In this document: positions 1-11,800 of the stretch, one piece after another
Numbering within the stretch: position 1 is the first letter of the stretch
Layout: every line of letters begins with the position of its first letter
Assembly: GCF_002575655.3 (NCBI RefSeq)
Contig: NC_053035.3
Span: 95,443,322 to 95,507,321 of the forward strand
DNA length: 64,000 nt
Direction: 5' to 3'
From: Aegilops tauschii subsp. strangulata
Taxonomy: Eukaryota > Streptophyta > Magnoliopsida > Poales > Poaceae
The notes under the pieces: model-generated
The model's database searches: none
What the model saw: only the letters and a program-made list of their open reading frames with translations
Told to the model about the DNA's origin: nothing
Program-made: the position numbers and the translations under genes

Positions 1-2800
1 TCAAATCCTTCATGGCTAGTTTGGCCACCCTATGCAACTCCACCAGCTGTTTCAGCTGATCAATGAAGGGCACGGGATGCTCTGGTGCAAGATATTGCGA
101 CCAGAATAGCTTCTCCGTAGAGCTCCCTTCTTCGGCTCGGAAGAACTCCGCGGCGTCGGACACACTTCGCGGCAAATCAGCAAAAGCACCTGGAGAACTC
201 CGAACCCGGGTTAGTAAAAGATACTTCCTCCTCGCATATATGCTTTGCATACTGAATGCCTTACCCGCCGCGATCTTCCTCGCCTCTTGGATCTCTCGGA
301 GGGCGCCCTGGGCCTCATTCTGAGCCTTCTCCGTGCTCTGACGAGCCTGGGAAAGTTCGGCCTCTTTAGCCGACGCGTCATGCTCCAAGGTCTCGCACTT
401 CTTCACCGCGTCATGGAGCTCTTGTTGGACCTCGTTGACCCGGGCCTTGAGCTTCTTACGGGCAGCCTGCTCCCTGACGGCCTTCCCCTCGGCCTCGCCC
501 AAGGCCTTTTTCAGGGCCTCGACCTCGGTCGTCGCTCCTATTTATATCAAGACACTTTGGTCAATATATAACATCCTGCTCTTTCCGAATGCTTCTTGGG
601 TTATTACATACCTTGATTCTCCTGGAGCTGCTTCTTTACCTGGCCGAGCTCCTCCTCGGCCTTCTCCAGTCTCTGCTTAAGTTCGGAGACTTTGGCAGCA
701 TGTGAGGTCGCAGACAGCAGCGATGCCTGCATGATTATTCCCGACAAATTTACTTAGTTTCCTACAAGCAAGGAATTGACCCCCTGTCTGGCTTTTCTTT
801 CTGAACACCGGACAGTGTCTCAGGGGCTACTGACTATATCGGGATTTTTTGCATCGCCTAACTCAAAACCTGTCAGCAAGCTGCTACAGGCTTCGGTCAG
901 CCCGTTCTTGGCGGACTGAACCCTCTCGATCACCGTACCCATAAGGATACGGTGCTCATCCACAATGGAGGCGCCTCGAAGCGCCTCCATCAGATTATCC
1001 GGTGCCCTAGGTTGGACTGGGGCCACCGATGGAATGGGCGCACCCCCTCTTTCAAAGGAGGTCGCTCGCCGGATTCTGGAGCCGTACGGGTCTCCGTAAT
1101 CATATTTGGCTGAGGGCCGAACTGAATACGGCCCTCCTCGCCAGTCTTCGTGGGGATTTGCTCCCCCATGTGTCCGGCGGTGGAGGTTTCGCCCTCTGGC
1201 GCCCCCTTGACAGCGTCCAGAGCCTCTCCTTGGCTTGGAGTGGTCCTTCGGGACAACACCTCGGCGTCGTCCATGGCCCTGGGAGAGTGAGCGGTCGGCG
1301 GCGACATGCTGGCCATCTCCTTGGAGTCCAGCGAACCTCTTGACGAGGATCGCTGGAAGCTATCATGGGCCGGGCTGAAATAACACAACTAACCATGTTA
1401 ATACAATGAGGAGAAGAGGTTGGATATATGGATATCCATGAATCATAGTACTTACGATGCGGGCTGAGGCTTAGCTCGGGAGCGGCGCTCCGGACTACTG
1501 TCGACATCCCATACGGAGTTATCCGCAAAGGAGCCCTTCCTCCTCTTGGGCGCCCCACCTCCAGATTCATGGAAGCCGCCCTCTTCTCCCTCCCCTCGTC
1601 ACGGGGAGGGATCTCCTCCTCCTCCTCCTCCTCCTCCTCATCGTCGTCCTCAGGGACGGAGGAACGGGTCTCTTCGTCTTCGGACGTTACGTCCGAAGTA
1701 CCCTTGCGACGGGGGCCACCTTTGGCCCCCTTGGCCTTCTTCTTGGCCTTCTTCTCCGGCGCCGGCACCAGCATCTTCGCCAATCACGGGATGATTGGTT
1801 CTTCAGGCAGCGGTGCCAGACACTGGATCCGCTTCGCCCTCTCCATCCAGTCCTGGAGAAGGAATGATGATAAAAGCTCAAACATCACCCTTGAAGCAAG
1901 CAAGTAGGGGATGAATTAAAAATAACATACCTCGCTGGCGAGGTGGTTAATATCGTGCCCGTGGTCCGAATCCGTGGCCGGCGGTTTCTCATTGCCCTTA
2001 AAGAGCAACTTCCAGGCTCCTTCGTGAGTGGTTTCGAAGAGCCTCTTCAGGGTATGGTGCTTCTTCGGGTTGAACTCCCATAGAGGGCGGCTTTGGCTTT
2101 GGCACGGGAGAATTCGGCGAACTAGCATCCCCTGGATTACGTCGACAAGTTTGACATTCTTGTCCACCATGCTCTGAACGCGCGTCTGCATCGCTATCAG
2201 CTCGTCTAGCGAACACCAGTTCGGGCTCTTCTCGACCCAGGATGTGAGCCACATTGGGGCACCGGGGTTGAATTCAGCAGCCGTGGCCCAGTTGGTGCCG
2301 CGGGGTTCCGTAATGTAGAACCATTGCTTCTGCCATTCCTTGATAGTCTCCACGAAAGTGCCTTTCGGCCAGGTGACATTGGACAACTTACTCACCATGG
2401 CTCCTCCGCACTCCGCGTGTTGGCCATCCACCACCTTCGGCTTCACGTTGAAGACCTTGAGCCACAGCCCGAAGTGGGGTTGGATGTGGAGGAAGGCCTC
2501 ACACACGACGATGAACGCTGAGATGTTGAGGAAGGAGTTCGGGGATAGATCATGGAAGTCTATCCCGTAATAATACATCAGCCCACGGACGAAAGGGTGG
2601 AGTGGAAACCCTAGCCCGCGGACGAAATGAGGGATGAACACCACCCTCTCGTTGGGCTTCGGCATGGGGACGACTTGTCCCTGGGCCGGCAGACGGTGGG
2701 CGATTTCCTTCGCCAAGTACCCTGCCGCCCGAAGCTCAGTAATGTCCTTCTCCTTGACGGAGGAGACCATCCACTTGCCTTGACCTCCGGATCCGGACAT
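1..2800 (-). CDS. Antisense spliced gene of element A (gypsy-type transposase-like domain plus coiled coil), 3' end truncated by window
   Basis: Proposed exons on the minus strand are 1931-2800, 1456-1852, about 870-1374, 612-726 and <1-537, all joined at GT-AG borders. Exon 1 is an intact 290-codon frame starting with MSGSGG. It matches what databases call a putative gypsy-type transposase domain (PF04195-like; recognised from memory): ERVVFIPHF at residues 51-59, FYITEPRGTNW at 161-171 and MLVRRILPCQ at 225-234. Exon 2 encodes a Lys-rich then poly-Glu stretch. Exon 4 and the last exon form a long heptad-rich coiled coil (KVSELKQRLEKAEEELG) followed by a helical domain (ADLPRSVSDAAEFFRAEEG). 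Exon 2 has an in-frame TGA near 1791 and exon 3 a frame change near 1030, so this copy is damaged. Its function is unknown. It runs opposite to the element and has its own TATA box. Confidence 0.72.
1613..1639. repeat. (TCC)n microsatellite encoding poly-Glu
   Basis: Nine tandem TCC units. On the minus strand these are GAG/GAA codons and form the poly-glutamate run in exon 2 of the antisense gene of element A. The equivalent exons in B and C have shorter Glu runs. Confidence 0.9.
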
Positions 2801-2914
2801 GGTTGAGTGCTAGCTAGAGTGGGAAGAAGATGGGAGCTGGGGCGCTAGAGCTCAAGATTAGAAGGGCATAGGAAGAAAGAAGGCGTGGGAGAAGAAGGGG
2901 GAATCCTTATCCCC

Positions 2915-2921
2915 TTATAAA
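2915..2921 (-). promoter_or_regulatory. TATA box of the antisense gene in element A
   Basis: The minus strand reads TTTATAAGG about 118 nt upstream of the ATG at 2800. The same motif lies 115 nt upstream in element B and 116 nt upstream in element C, with similar flanks. The constant spacing supports a true internal promoter that is not the LTR. Confidence 0.6.
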
Positions 2922-3336
2922 GGCAATGAATATTGAACGCCTCCCCACTCGCCTCAAAACTCGCCTATTCCCAAGGACTGTGTAAATGGTACGGTTGGGC
3001 TACCCACTCCCATATTGATGCGAATCCCGCAATAAGGGGACACGATCTCTGCTTTGACAAGACGTGCCAATGACAACTGCGTCTCGAAACGTGGAGCGGC
3101 GGACGAAAAACGGTTCGAAATTATAACTGGACATATGTGATGTCATGTCAGCGAATTGGACCCGTGTAAAATTATTTTCTCTCTGCGGTTGTGTGCGGTG
3201 TGTGTGTTGCAGGTCCGGATACAATCATCACGTCCGGAGACCATCTTGGAGTTCGGAAAGGGGAACCCGCCTTGCAATGCCGAAGACAAATCTGCGCGCC
3301 GGACTCCTCGTCATTGAAGCCAGGTTCAGGGGCTAC
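2922..3336. other. Non-coding region upstream of the antisense promoter, ending in the polypurine tract of A
   Basis: No credible reading frame. It is similar to 6501-6931 and 44672-45088. The last bases (about 3325-3336, TTCAGGGGCTAC) are the purine-rich primer site just before the 3' LTR, shared with B and C. Confidence 0.65.
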
Positions 3337-3816
3337 TGAGGGAGTTCTGGACTAAGGGGTCCTCGGGCGTCCGACCTGTTAGCCATGGGTCGGACTGATG
3401 GGCTGCGAGAATACAAAGACCGAAGACTGCACCCGTGTCCGGATGGGACTCTCCTTGGCGTGGAAGGCAAGCTTGGCGGCCAAATATGTAGATTCCTTTC
3501 CTTGTAACCAACCTTGTGTAACCCTAGATCCTCCTGGTGTCTATATAAACCAAAGGACTTAGTCCGGAAGGAGGATTCATTACCATAGTCATACAGGCTA
3601 GACTTCTAGGGTTTTTTAGCCATTACGATCTCGTGGTAGATCAACTCTTGTAATACTCATATCCATCAAGATCAATCAAGCAGGAAGTAGGGTATTACCT
3701 CCATAGAGAGGGCCCGAACCTGGGTAAACATCGTGTCCTCTGTCTCCCGTTACCATCGACCCTAGACACATAGTTCGGGACCCCCTACTCGAGATCCGCC
3801 GGTTTTGACACCGACA
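3337..3816 (+). repeat. 3' LTR of element A
   Basis: The 480-bp LTR begins TGAGGGAGTT and ends ACACCGACA (TG...CA). It contains a TATA box in GTGTCTATATAAACC (about 3537-3551) followed by a transcript start region. The three other LTRs of this family in the window are aligned throughout. Confidence 0.9.
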
Positions 3817-6382
3817 CTTACCAGCCGCTATCTCCCCAGCTTGTCGGATCTCCTCCTGAGCCGCTCTAGACTCGGACCGTGCTTCTCTCACCTCTTGTAA
3901 GGCCTTGTCGAGTTCGGCTGACTTGGCTTTGTTATCCTTGTGATTTGCATTTTCCAGTGGCATCCTTTAGCTTTCGCTCCATGGTAGATATTCTCTCCTC
4001 GCACTGGCGCCGAGTGGCCTGTTCGGCCTTTAAATCAGCAGCCGCCTTCTTGGCAGCCGCATTGCTCACTCTGGCCTGCTCCTTGGCCCGGGCAAGTTCG
4101 TCCTGAAGGGTCTCAACCGCGGTAGCACCATCTACAGTTATGCATGTCATAGTGTATAATTTTCAGCTTCGTGCTCATACTATTATACATGCATAAGCGG
4201 ACTGTCCCAAAACATACCTTGTGCCTCGTCGAGCCGCCTGTTAATAAGCGTAATGCCCTCATCAGCTAACTCAAGTTTATGCTTTAGATCTGCAACTTTC
4301 GCAGCTTGGGCGGTCGCCATTGACATAACAGCCTGTTTTCAAATTAATTATGTTACTTCCTGAGCATATCTTTGTGATCCTCTGATCGCCTCCCTGTGGA
4401 AACCGACCAGAGTCTCAGGGGCTACTATCTATATAACAGGCGCATTTTGCATGTAAAGAGCGGTTAAAGATATTACATTGCATACCTCGAAGCCTCTCAG
4501 CAGGCCCGTGAAGGCTTCATTCAATCCGCTTCTCACGGACAGAATCCTCTCAACTACCGTACCCATTAAGGTACGATGTTCCTCTGAGATGGACACACTT
4601 TGCAATGTGCCCATCAGTGTATCCGGCACCTCCGGATTTCCGAAGGCTGCTGTGGGAGTACGGACTCCCTTCAAAAGGGTACGCTTACTCGACCCTAGAG
4701 TCGTCTTTGGCTGTAAACCGGATAGTTCGGGGCCCTCATCGTTGGTCCCCGTGGGGCTGCCTCCCCGGGACCCTTGACGATCGAAGTATCACCTTCGGGC
4801 GCTGTCTTCATTGTTCCCCCCGCCACTGGATGGTCAGTGGAGATCCTCTGAGACGACACCTCGAAGTCGTCCGCCCTTAGGGGCGAGGAAGCTTGTGGAG
4901 GCGTCTCGCTTTCAATCATCTCCGGAGGCAAGTCCCCCGATGAGGAGGACTGTTGAGGTAGATAGCGGGCCGGACTGCAAACATATAGTTTAAATGTTAC
5001 CCTTGCAAACCGAAAAACGGGACATGTCTGGAGCATCCTTGTTCACTTACGATTCGGCAAAGGGCTTGTCCCTAGAGAGGAGCTCTGTGTCAACACCGGC
5101 TTCCGAACCCGAACCATCTGACAGGGATATCTTCCCTCTCTTAGGTGCCTCCACCTCCAAGTCCTCGGAGGCAGTCCTCTTCTTCCCGTGGGGGGAAGGG
5201 ATATCCCCTTCTTCTTCCCCTTCATCTTCGTCTTCAGAAGAGGACGCTTCAGTCTCCCCGGATGTAGCGTCCAGTATACCTTTAGAGTGGAGGCCACCTT
5301 CAGCCCTTTTGCTCTTCTTGTCCTTCTTCGCCGGCATTTGATACGGCGCCGGGGCCAGCATCCTCATTCACACAGGATCCACTGAGTCTTCGGGAAGTGG
5401 AGCCGAACACCTAATTTGTTCCGGCTTCTTTATCCAGCCCTGGTCGAAGACAGGTTTCTTAGTACATCGCTATGGGATAATCAACCGAGTTGCGTTCAGA
5501 AGTTGGGTGCTTACCGAGGTATTTGGATGGTTACAGTCGAGGCCGATGTCCTCGGATGTGTCCGACCACTGCTTTCGAGTCTTGAAGAATAGTTTCCACA
5601 TCCCTCTATGCGTTGTGCCAAAGAATTGCTGAAGGGTCCGCGGTCCTTCCGGATTGAACTCCCACATGCGGAGAGGCCGTCGCTGGCACGGGAGGATCCG
5701 GCGGACTAGCATCACTTGGATCACGTTAATGAGGCCAGTGTCCTTTTCGAGGATGCTCTGGATACGACTTTGCAGCGTCTGCACTTCATCAGTTGATCCC
5801 CAGTCAAGCCCCTTATTAATCCACGATGCGAGTCGCAATGGAGGGCCAGATCGGAACGCAGGCGTGGATGCCCATTTGGTACCGCGGGGTTCGGTGATAT
5901 AGAACCACTCCCGCTGCCATAAGTTGGAGGTTTCCGTGAAGGTGCCTTTTGGCCAGATAGTATTGGCGAGCTTGCTCACCATAGCACCACCGCACTCCGC
6001 CTGCTCCCCGTCGACTATCTTCGGCTTCACATCGAAGGTCTTGAGCCATAGGCCGAAGTGTGGGGGGGTGCGGAGAAAAGCCTCACACATGACGATAAAA
6101 CGCCGAGATGTGAAGAAAGGAGTCCGGAGCTAGATCGTGAAAATCTAGCCCATAATAGAACATAAGGCCACGAACGAAGGGGTGTAGAGCAAACCCTAGC
6201 CCGCGAAGGAAGTGAGAGATGAATACAACCCTCTCGCCGGATTTTGGTGTGGGGGTAACCTGCCCCATGGCAGGGAGCCTGTGGGGGATTTCTGCAGTCA
6301 GGTACCTCGCCTCCCGGAGCTTCACGATATCTTCCTCGGTGACCGAGGAGGCCATCCACCTGCCTTGGGAGCTGGAAGACAT
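3817..6382 (-). pseudogene. Antisense spliced gene of element B (transposase-like domain, coiled coil), last exon cut by element A
   Basis: Minus-strand exons are 5515-6382, 5051-5439, 4496-4974, 4218-4332 and 3817-4131 (cut). Borders and phases are the same as in A and C: exon 1 ends in phase 0, exon 2 in phase 2, and exon 4 is 115 nt. It starts MSSSSQGRWM. Domain motifs are ERVVFISHF and MLVRRILPCQ. Exon 1 has one extra base in a T-run near 6097 that breaks the frame before MCEAFL. Exon 2 has an in-frame TGA just before MRMLAPAP, where C has a sense codon. A few codons are missing near 3950 in the coiled coil, which shifts the frame. Element A splits the last exon at the residues corresponding to GEIAAG in C. 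The copy is dead. Confidence 0.72.
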
Positions 6383-6492
6383 AACTAGAAGGCTTGGTAG
6401 CAATGAAAGAAATCGAGACTTGGGCGCGGGAGCTTAAGGCTGGAAAGGCTGAGGAAGAGATAGGCGTGGGGGAAAAGACGGGTTTGTACCCC

Positions 6493-6500
6493 TTTATAAA
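6493..6500 (-). promoter_or_regulatory. TATA box of the antisense gene in element B
   Basis: TTTATAAA on the minus strand, about 115 nt upstream of the ATG at 6382, at the same place as in A and C. Confidence 0.6.
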
Positions 6501-6931
6501 GGAGAGGAATATCGAACGCCTCCTCATGGGCCTTAAAGCTCGCATATTCCCAAGGGATCGTGCAAATGACACGGTTGGATTACCCACGTCTATATTAATA
6601 GGAATCCCGTGATAAGGGGGTACAATCTCTGCTTTGACAAGATGTGCCAATAAAGAGTGCGTCTCGTAACGTGGAGCGAGAGGCTGAAAGACGGTTCGAA
6701 ATAATAACCAGGCAAGGGACGTAACGTCTCGCCACAAAAGTTGTCAGTAGATGAGACTTGTTAAATATTGTACCCTGTTATGGTTGTATGTGGTGTCTGT
6801 TTCGCAGAGCCGGACACGCTTTCTGTGTTCGAGGACTACTTTGAAGTGTTCAGAGGAGGAACCCGCCTTGCAATGCCGAAGACAATCTGCGCGCCGGACA
6901 CATCATCATTGAAGCCTGGCTCAGGGGCTAC
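6501..6931. other. Non-coding region between antisense promoter and 3' LTR of B, with polypurine tract
   Basis: I see no gene here. It aligns with 2922-3336 and 44672-45088 and ends in the polypurine tract CTCAGGGGCTAC at about 6920-6931. Confidence 0.6.
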
Positions 6932-7402
6932 CGAGGGAGTCCTGGATTAAGGGGTCCTCGGGCGTCCGGGCTATGTGACGTGGGCCGGACTAGTGGGCCG
7001 TGAAGATACAATACAAAAGACTTCCTCCCGTGTCCGGATAGGACTCTCCTTTGCGTGGAAGGCAAGCTTGGCGTTCGGATATGAAGATTCCTTTCTCTGT
7101 AAACCAACTCTGTACAACCCTAGGTCCCTCCGGTGTCTATATAAACCGGAGGGTTTAGTCCAGAGAGGCAATCATAATCATATAGTCTAGACAACTAGGG
7201 TTTAGCCATTACGATCTCGAGGTAGATCAACTCTTGTAAACCCCATATTCATCCAAGATAATCAAGTAGGAAGTAGGGTATTACCTCCATCAAGAGGGCC
7301 CGAATCTGGGTAAACATCATGTCCCCGTCTCCTGTTACCTTCGATCCTCAGATGCACAGTTCGGGACCCCTTACCCGAGATCTACTGGTTTTGACATCGA
7401 CA
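6932..7402 (+). repeat. 3' LTR of element B
   Basis: A 471-bp LTR, the same family as 3337-3816. The first base is C instead of T (CGAGGGAGTCC). It ends ACATCGACA. The TATA box is at about 7136-7145 (TCTATATAAACC). Confidence 0.9.
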
Positions 7403-8621
7403 CCCACCCTAGGAAACTTGCCCCCAAGCCGGGAGGGGTGGCTACCCTAGGGGAGGCGCCCCCACCTCTCCAGGTTATGTGAGATGGGGTGGAAGGGGTG
7501 CACAGCCCCTTAGTGGACTGATGTGCCCCCTCCCCTTGGCCCATAAGGCCCCCCAACGCTTGCCGGGGCCTCCGAAACCCCTTTCGGACACGCTGGTCGT
7601 CACCCGGTACCCCCGTAACGATTCCGGACTCCAATAACCTTCGTCCAATATATCTATCTTTACCTCCGGACCATTCCGGAACTCCTCGTGATATCCGGGA
7701 TCTCATCCGGGACTCCGGACAACCTTCGGTAACCACATACTATTCACATTACAACTCTAGCGTCATCGAACCTTAAGTGTAGACACTACGGGTTCGGGAA
7801 CCATGCAGACATGACCGAGACACCTCTCCGGTCAATAACCAATAGCGGGATCCGGATACCCATATTGGTTCCCACATGTTCCACGATGATCTCATCGGAT
7901 GAACCACGATGTCGGGGATTCAATCAATCCCGTATACAATTCCCTTTGTCTATCGGTATGTTACTTGCCCGAGATTCGATCGTCGGTATCCTATACCTTG
8001 TTCAATCTTGTTACCGGCAAGTCTCTTTACTCGTTCTGTAATGCATGATCCCGTGACTAACTCCTTAGTCACACTGAGCTCATTATGGTGATGCATTACC
8101 GAGTGGGCCCAGAGATACCTCTCCGTCATACGGAGTGACAAATCCCACTCTCGATTCGTGCCAACTCAACAGATACTTTCGGAGCTACCTGTAGTGCACC
8201 TTTATAGTGACCCAGTTACATTGTGACGTTTGATACACCCAAAGCATTCCTACAGCATCTGGGAGTTGCACAATCTCACGGTCTAAGGAAATGATACTTG
8301 ACATTAGCAAAGCTCTAGCGAACGAACTACACGATCTTGTGCTATGCTTAGGATTGGGTCTTGTCCATCACATTATTCTCCTAATGATGTGATCCCGTTA
8401 ACAAATACATCCGATGTCCATGGTCAGGAAACCATAACCATCTATTGATCAACGAGCTAGTCAACTAGAGGCTTACTAGGGACATGTTGTGGTCTATGTA
8501 TTCACACATGTATTACGGTTTCTGGTTAATACAATTATAGCATGAACAATAGACAATTATCATGAACAAGGAAATTTAATAATATCCATTTTATTATTGC
8601 CTCTAGGGCATATTTCCAACA
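7403..8621 (-). repeat. 3' LTR of element D (truncated on its left by element B)
   Basis: Reverse-oriented LTR whose 5' terminus is at 8621 (CCAACA on the plus strand). It aligns along its length with about 46690-47908. The remaining few hundred bases of this LTR should lie left of element B, outside the window. Confidence 0.92.
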
Positions 8622-8636
8622 GTCCCCCACTTGCAC
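8622..8636 (-). other. Polypurine tract of element D
   Basis: The plus strand reads GTCCCCCACTTGCAC directly after the LTR edge. On the minus strand this is the purine-rich GTGCAAGTGGGGGAC that primes plus-strand synthesis. It fixes the orientation of the element. Confidence 0.8.
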
Positions 8637-8825
8637 TAGAGTCAATAATCTAGTTCACATCGCCATGTGATTAACACTCATAGTTCGCATCGCCATGTGA
8701 CTAACACCCAAAGAGTTTACTAGAGTCAATAATCTAGTTCACATAGACATGTGATTAACACCCAAGAGTTTACTAGAGTCAATAATCTAGTTCACATCAC
8801 CATGTGATGAACACTCAATGAGTTC

Positions 8826-11800
8826 TTGGGTTTGATCATGTTATGCTTACGAGAGAGGTTTTTAGTCATGGGTCTGCAACATTCAGATCCGTGTGTACTT
8901 CGCAAATCTCTATTTCATATTGCAGATGTTGCTACCATGCTCCACTTGGAGCTATTCCAAATGGTTGCTCCACTATACGTGTCCGGTTTGCTACTCAGAG
9001 TCATCCGGATAGGTGTTAAAGCTTGCATCGACGTAACCCTTTACGCCGAACTCTTTATCACCTCCATAACCGAGAAACATTTCCTTATTCCTAAGGACAA
9101 TTTTGACCGCTGTCCAATGATCCACTCCTGGATCACTCTTGTACCCCCTTGCCAGACTCGTGGAAAGGCACATATCAGGTGCGGTACACAACATGGCATA
9201 TCGTATAGAGCCTATGGCTAAGGCACATGGGACGACCTTCGTCCTTTCTCTTTCTTCTACCATGGTCGAGCTTTAAGTCTTAACTTCACACCTTACAACT
9301 CAGGCATCCTTCTTTGACTGATCCATTTTGAACTCCTTCAAAATCATGTCAAGGTATGTGCTCTGTGAAAGTCTTATCAGGCGTCTTGATCTATCTCTAT
9401 AGATCTTGATACCCAATATGTAAGCAGTTTTACCCAGGTCTTCCTTTGAAAAATTCCATTCAAACAACCCTTTATGCTTTCCAAAAATTCTACATCATTT
9501 CCGATCAACAATATGTCATCCACATATACTTATCAGAAATGTCGTAGTGCTCCCACTCACTTTCTTGCAAATACAAGTTTGTTGCAAACTTTGTATAAAC
9601 CCAAATGCTTTGATCACCTCATCAAAGCGTATGTTCCAACTCCGAGATGCTTGCTCCAGTCCATAGAAGGATTGCTAGAGTTTGCATACCTTTTAGCATC
9701 CTTAGGATCGACAAAACCTTCTGGTTGTATCACATACAACCTTTCCTCATGGAAACCGTCAAGGAAACTTTGTTTTGACATCCATCTGCCAGATTTCGTA
9801 AATGAAAATGCAGCAGCCGCTAACATAATTCTAATAGACTTTAGCATCGCTATGATAGAGAAAGTCTCATCATAGTCAACTCCTTGAACTTGTCGGAAAC
9901 TTCTTTGAGACAAGCCGAGCTTCATAAATGGTGAGATTACCATCAGCGTCTGTCTTCTTCTTAGAGATCCATTTATTCTCAATGGCTTGCCGATCATTGG
10001 GCAAGTCCACCAAAGTCCATACTTTTGTTCTCATACATGGATCCTATCACGGATTTCATGGCTTCCAGCCATTTGTTGGAATCCAGGCCCACCATCGCTT
10101 CTCCATAGCTCGTAGGTTCACTGTTGTCCAACAACATGACCTTTGAGACGGGGTTACTACTCAGAAGTTGTACTCACCCTTGTCGACCTACGAGATTCGA
10201 TAGTAACTTGATCTGAAGCTACATGGTCATCATCATTAGCTTTCTCTTCAACTGACGTAGGTGCCACACAAACATCTTTCTGTGCCACGCTAGTATCTGG
10301 TTGAAGTAAAGGTTCAACAACATCATCAAGTTCTATCTTCCTCCCACTCAATTCTTTCGAAAGAAACTCTTTCTCGAGAAAGGACCTGTTCATAGTGACA
10401 AACACTTTGCCCTCAAATCTGAGATAGAAGGTATACCCAATCGTCTTCCTTGGGTATTCTATGAAGACACAATTGTCCGCTTTGGGTTCGAGCTTTTCTG
10501 GCTGAAGCCTTTCGACATAAGTATCACAACCCCAAACCTTAAGAAACGACAACTTAGGTTTCTTGCCAAACCACAGTTCATACGGTGTCGTTTCCACGGA
10601 CTTAGAAGGTGCCCTATTTAAAGTGAATATAGTTGTCTCTAATGCATAACCCCAAACGATAGTTGTAGATCGGCAAGAGCCGTCATAGAACACACCATAT
10701 CCAATAAGGTTCGATTACAACGTTCAGACACACCATTACGCTATGGTGTTCCAGGTGGCGTCAACCGTGAAGCTATTCCACCTTGTCTTAAGTGATTGCC
10801 AAACTCATAACTCAGATATTCTCCCCTTGATCTTATCGTAGGAACTTGATCTTCTTGTTACGATGATTCTCAACTTCACCCTGAAATTGCTTGAACTTTT
10901 CAAACATTTCAGGCTTATGCTTCATTAAGTAAACATACCCATATCTACTCAATTCATCGGTGAAGGTGAGAAAATAATGATATCCACCGCACGCGTCAAC
11001 ACTCATCGGACCGCATACATCAGCATGTATGATTTCCAACAAGTCACTTGCCCGTTCCATTGTTCCCAAAACGAGGTTTTAGTCATCTTGCCAATGAGGC
11101 ATGGTTCGCATGTGTCAAGTGATTCAAAATCAAGTGACTTCAAAAGTCCATCAGCATGGAGGTTCTTCATGCGCTTTACACCAATATGACCTAAGCAGCA
11201 GTGCCACAAGAAAGTGGTACTATCATTATCAACTCTACATCTTTTGGCATCAATGTTATGAACATGTGTATCACTACGACCGAGATTCAATAAACCCTTC
11301 ACATTGGGTGTTTGACCATAGACGGTATTATTCATGTAAACAGAATAACCATTATTCTCTGACTTAAATGAATAACCGTATTGCAATAAACATGATCTAA
11401 TCATGTTCATGCTCAATGCAGACACCAATGCAAACAACATTTATCTAGGTTCAACACTAATCCCGAAGGTAGAGGGAGTGTGCGATGGTGATCACATCAA
11501 CCTTGGAAACACTTTCAACACACATCGTCACCTCGCCCTTAGCTAGTCTCGTTTATTCCATAGCTTTTGTTTCGAGTTACCAATCTTAGCAATTGAACCG
11601 GTATCTAATACCCAGGTGCTACTAGGAGTACTAGTAAGGTACACATCAATAACACATATATCAAATATACTTTTGTTGAAGTTGCCAGCCTTCTTATCTA
11701 CCAGGTATTTGAGGTAGTTCCGCTACCAGTGACCGTTCCCCTAATAGAAGCACTTCGTCTCGGGTTTTGGGTTCATGGGTTCCTTCACTGGAGCAGCAAC

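Larger units (their letters stand above)
1..3816 (+). mobile_element. Element A: Ty3/Gypsy LTR retrotransposon, 3' part (left end outside window)
   Basis: Only the 3' portion is present: part of an internal region with an antisense gene (1-2800), a non-coding stretch, a polypurine tract ending at 3336 and a 3' LTR (3337-3816). The LTR is the same family as those at 6932, 13179 and 45089. Directly after the LTR, base 3817 resumes in the middle of an antisense-gene exon that is continuous at 41995-42000 in element C. Element A is therefore inserted inside element B. The 5 bases at 3817-3821 (CTTAC) should be its target-site duplication; the other copy lies left of the window. Lineage is inferred from the related element C. 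Confidence 0.88.
3817..7402 (+). mobile_element. Element B: Ty3/Gypsy LTR retrotransposon, 3' part, interrupted by A
   Basis: B is the same family as A and C. The left part lies beyond A, outside the window. What remains is the antisense gene from part of its last exon to its promoter, then a polypurine tract and the 3' LTR. B is inserted into the LTR of Copia element D: the bases after B (CCCACCCTAGGAAACTT) continue a sequence that is uninterrupted at about 46690-46700 in the other LTR of D. The expected target duplication is CCCAC (7403-7407). Confidence 0.88.

Noticed and set aside
245..680. Plus-strand frames at 63-680 as a host gene
   Set aside because: They are reverse frames of the coiled-coil exon of the A antisense gene and cross its last intron.
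8641..8830. Short repeated units (ACTAGAGTCAATAATCTAGT... with GTGATTAACACYCA) as a CRISPR-like array
   Set aside because: These are three or four imperfect tandem copies in the 3' non-coding region of a Copia element. Spacing and sequence vary and the host is a plant.
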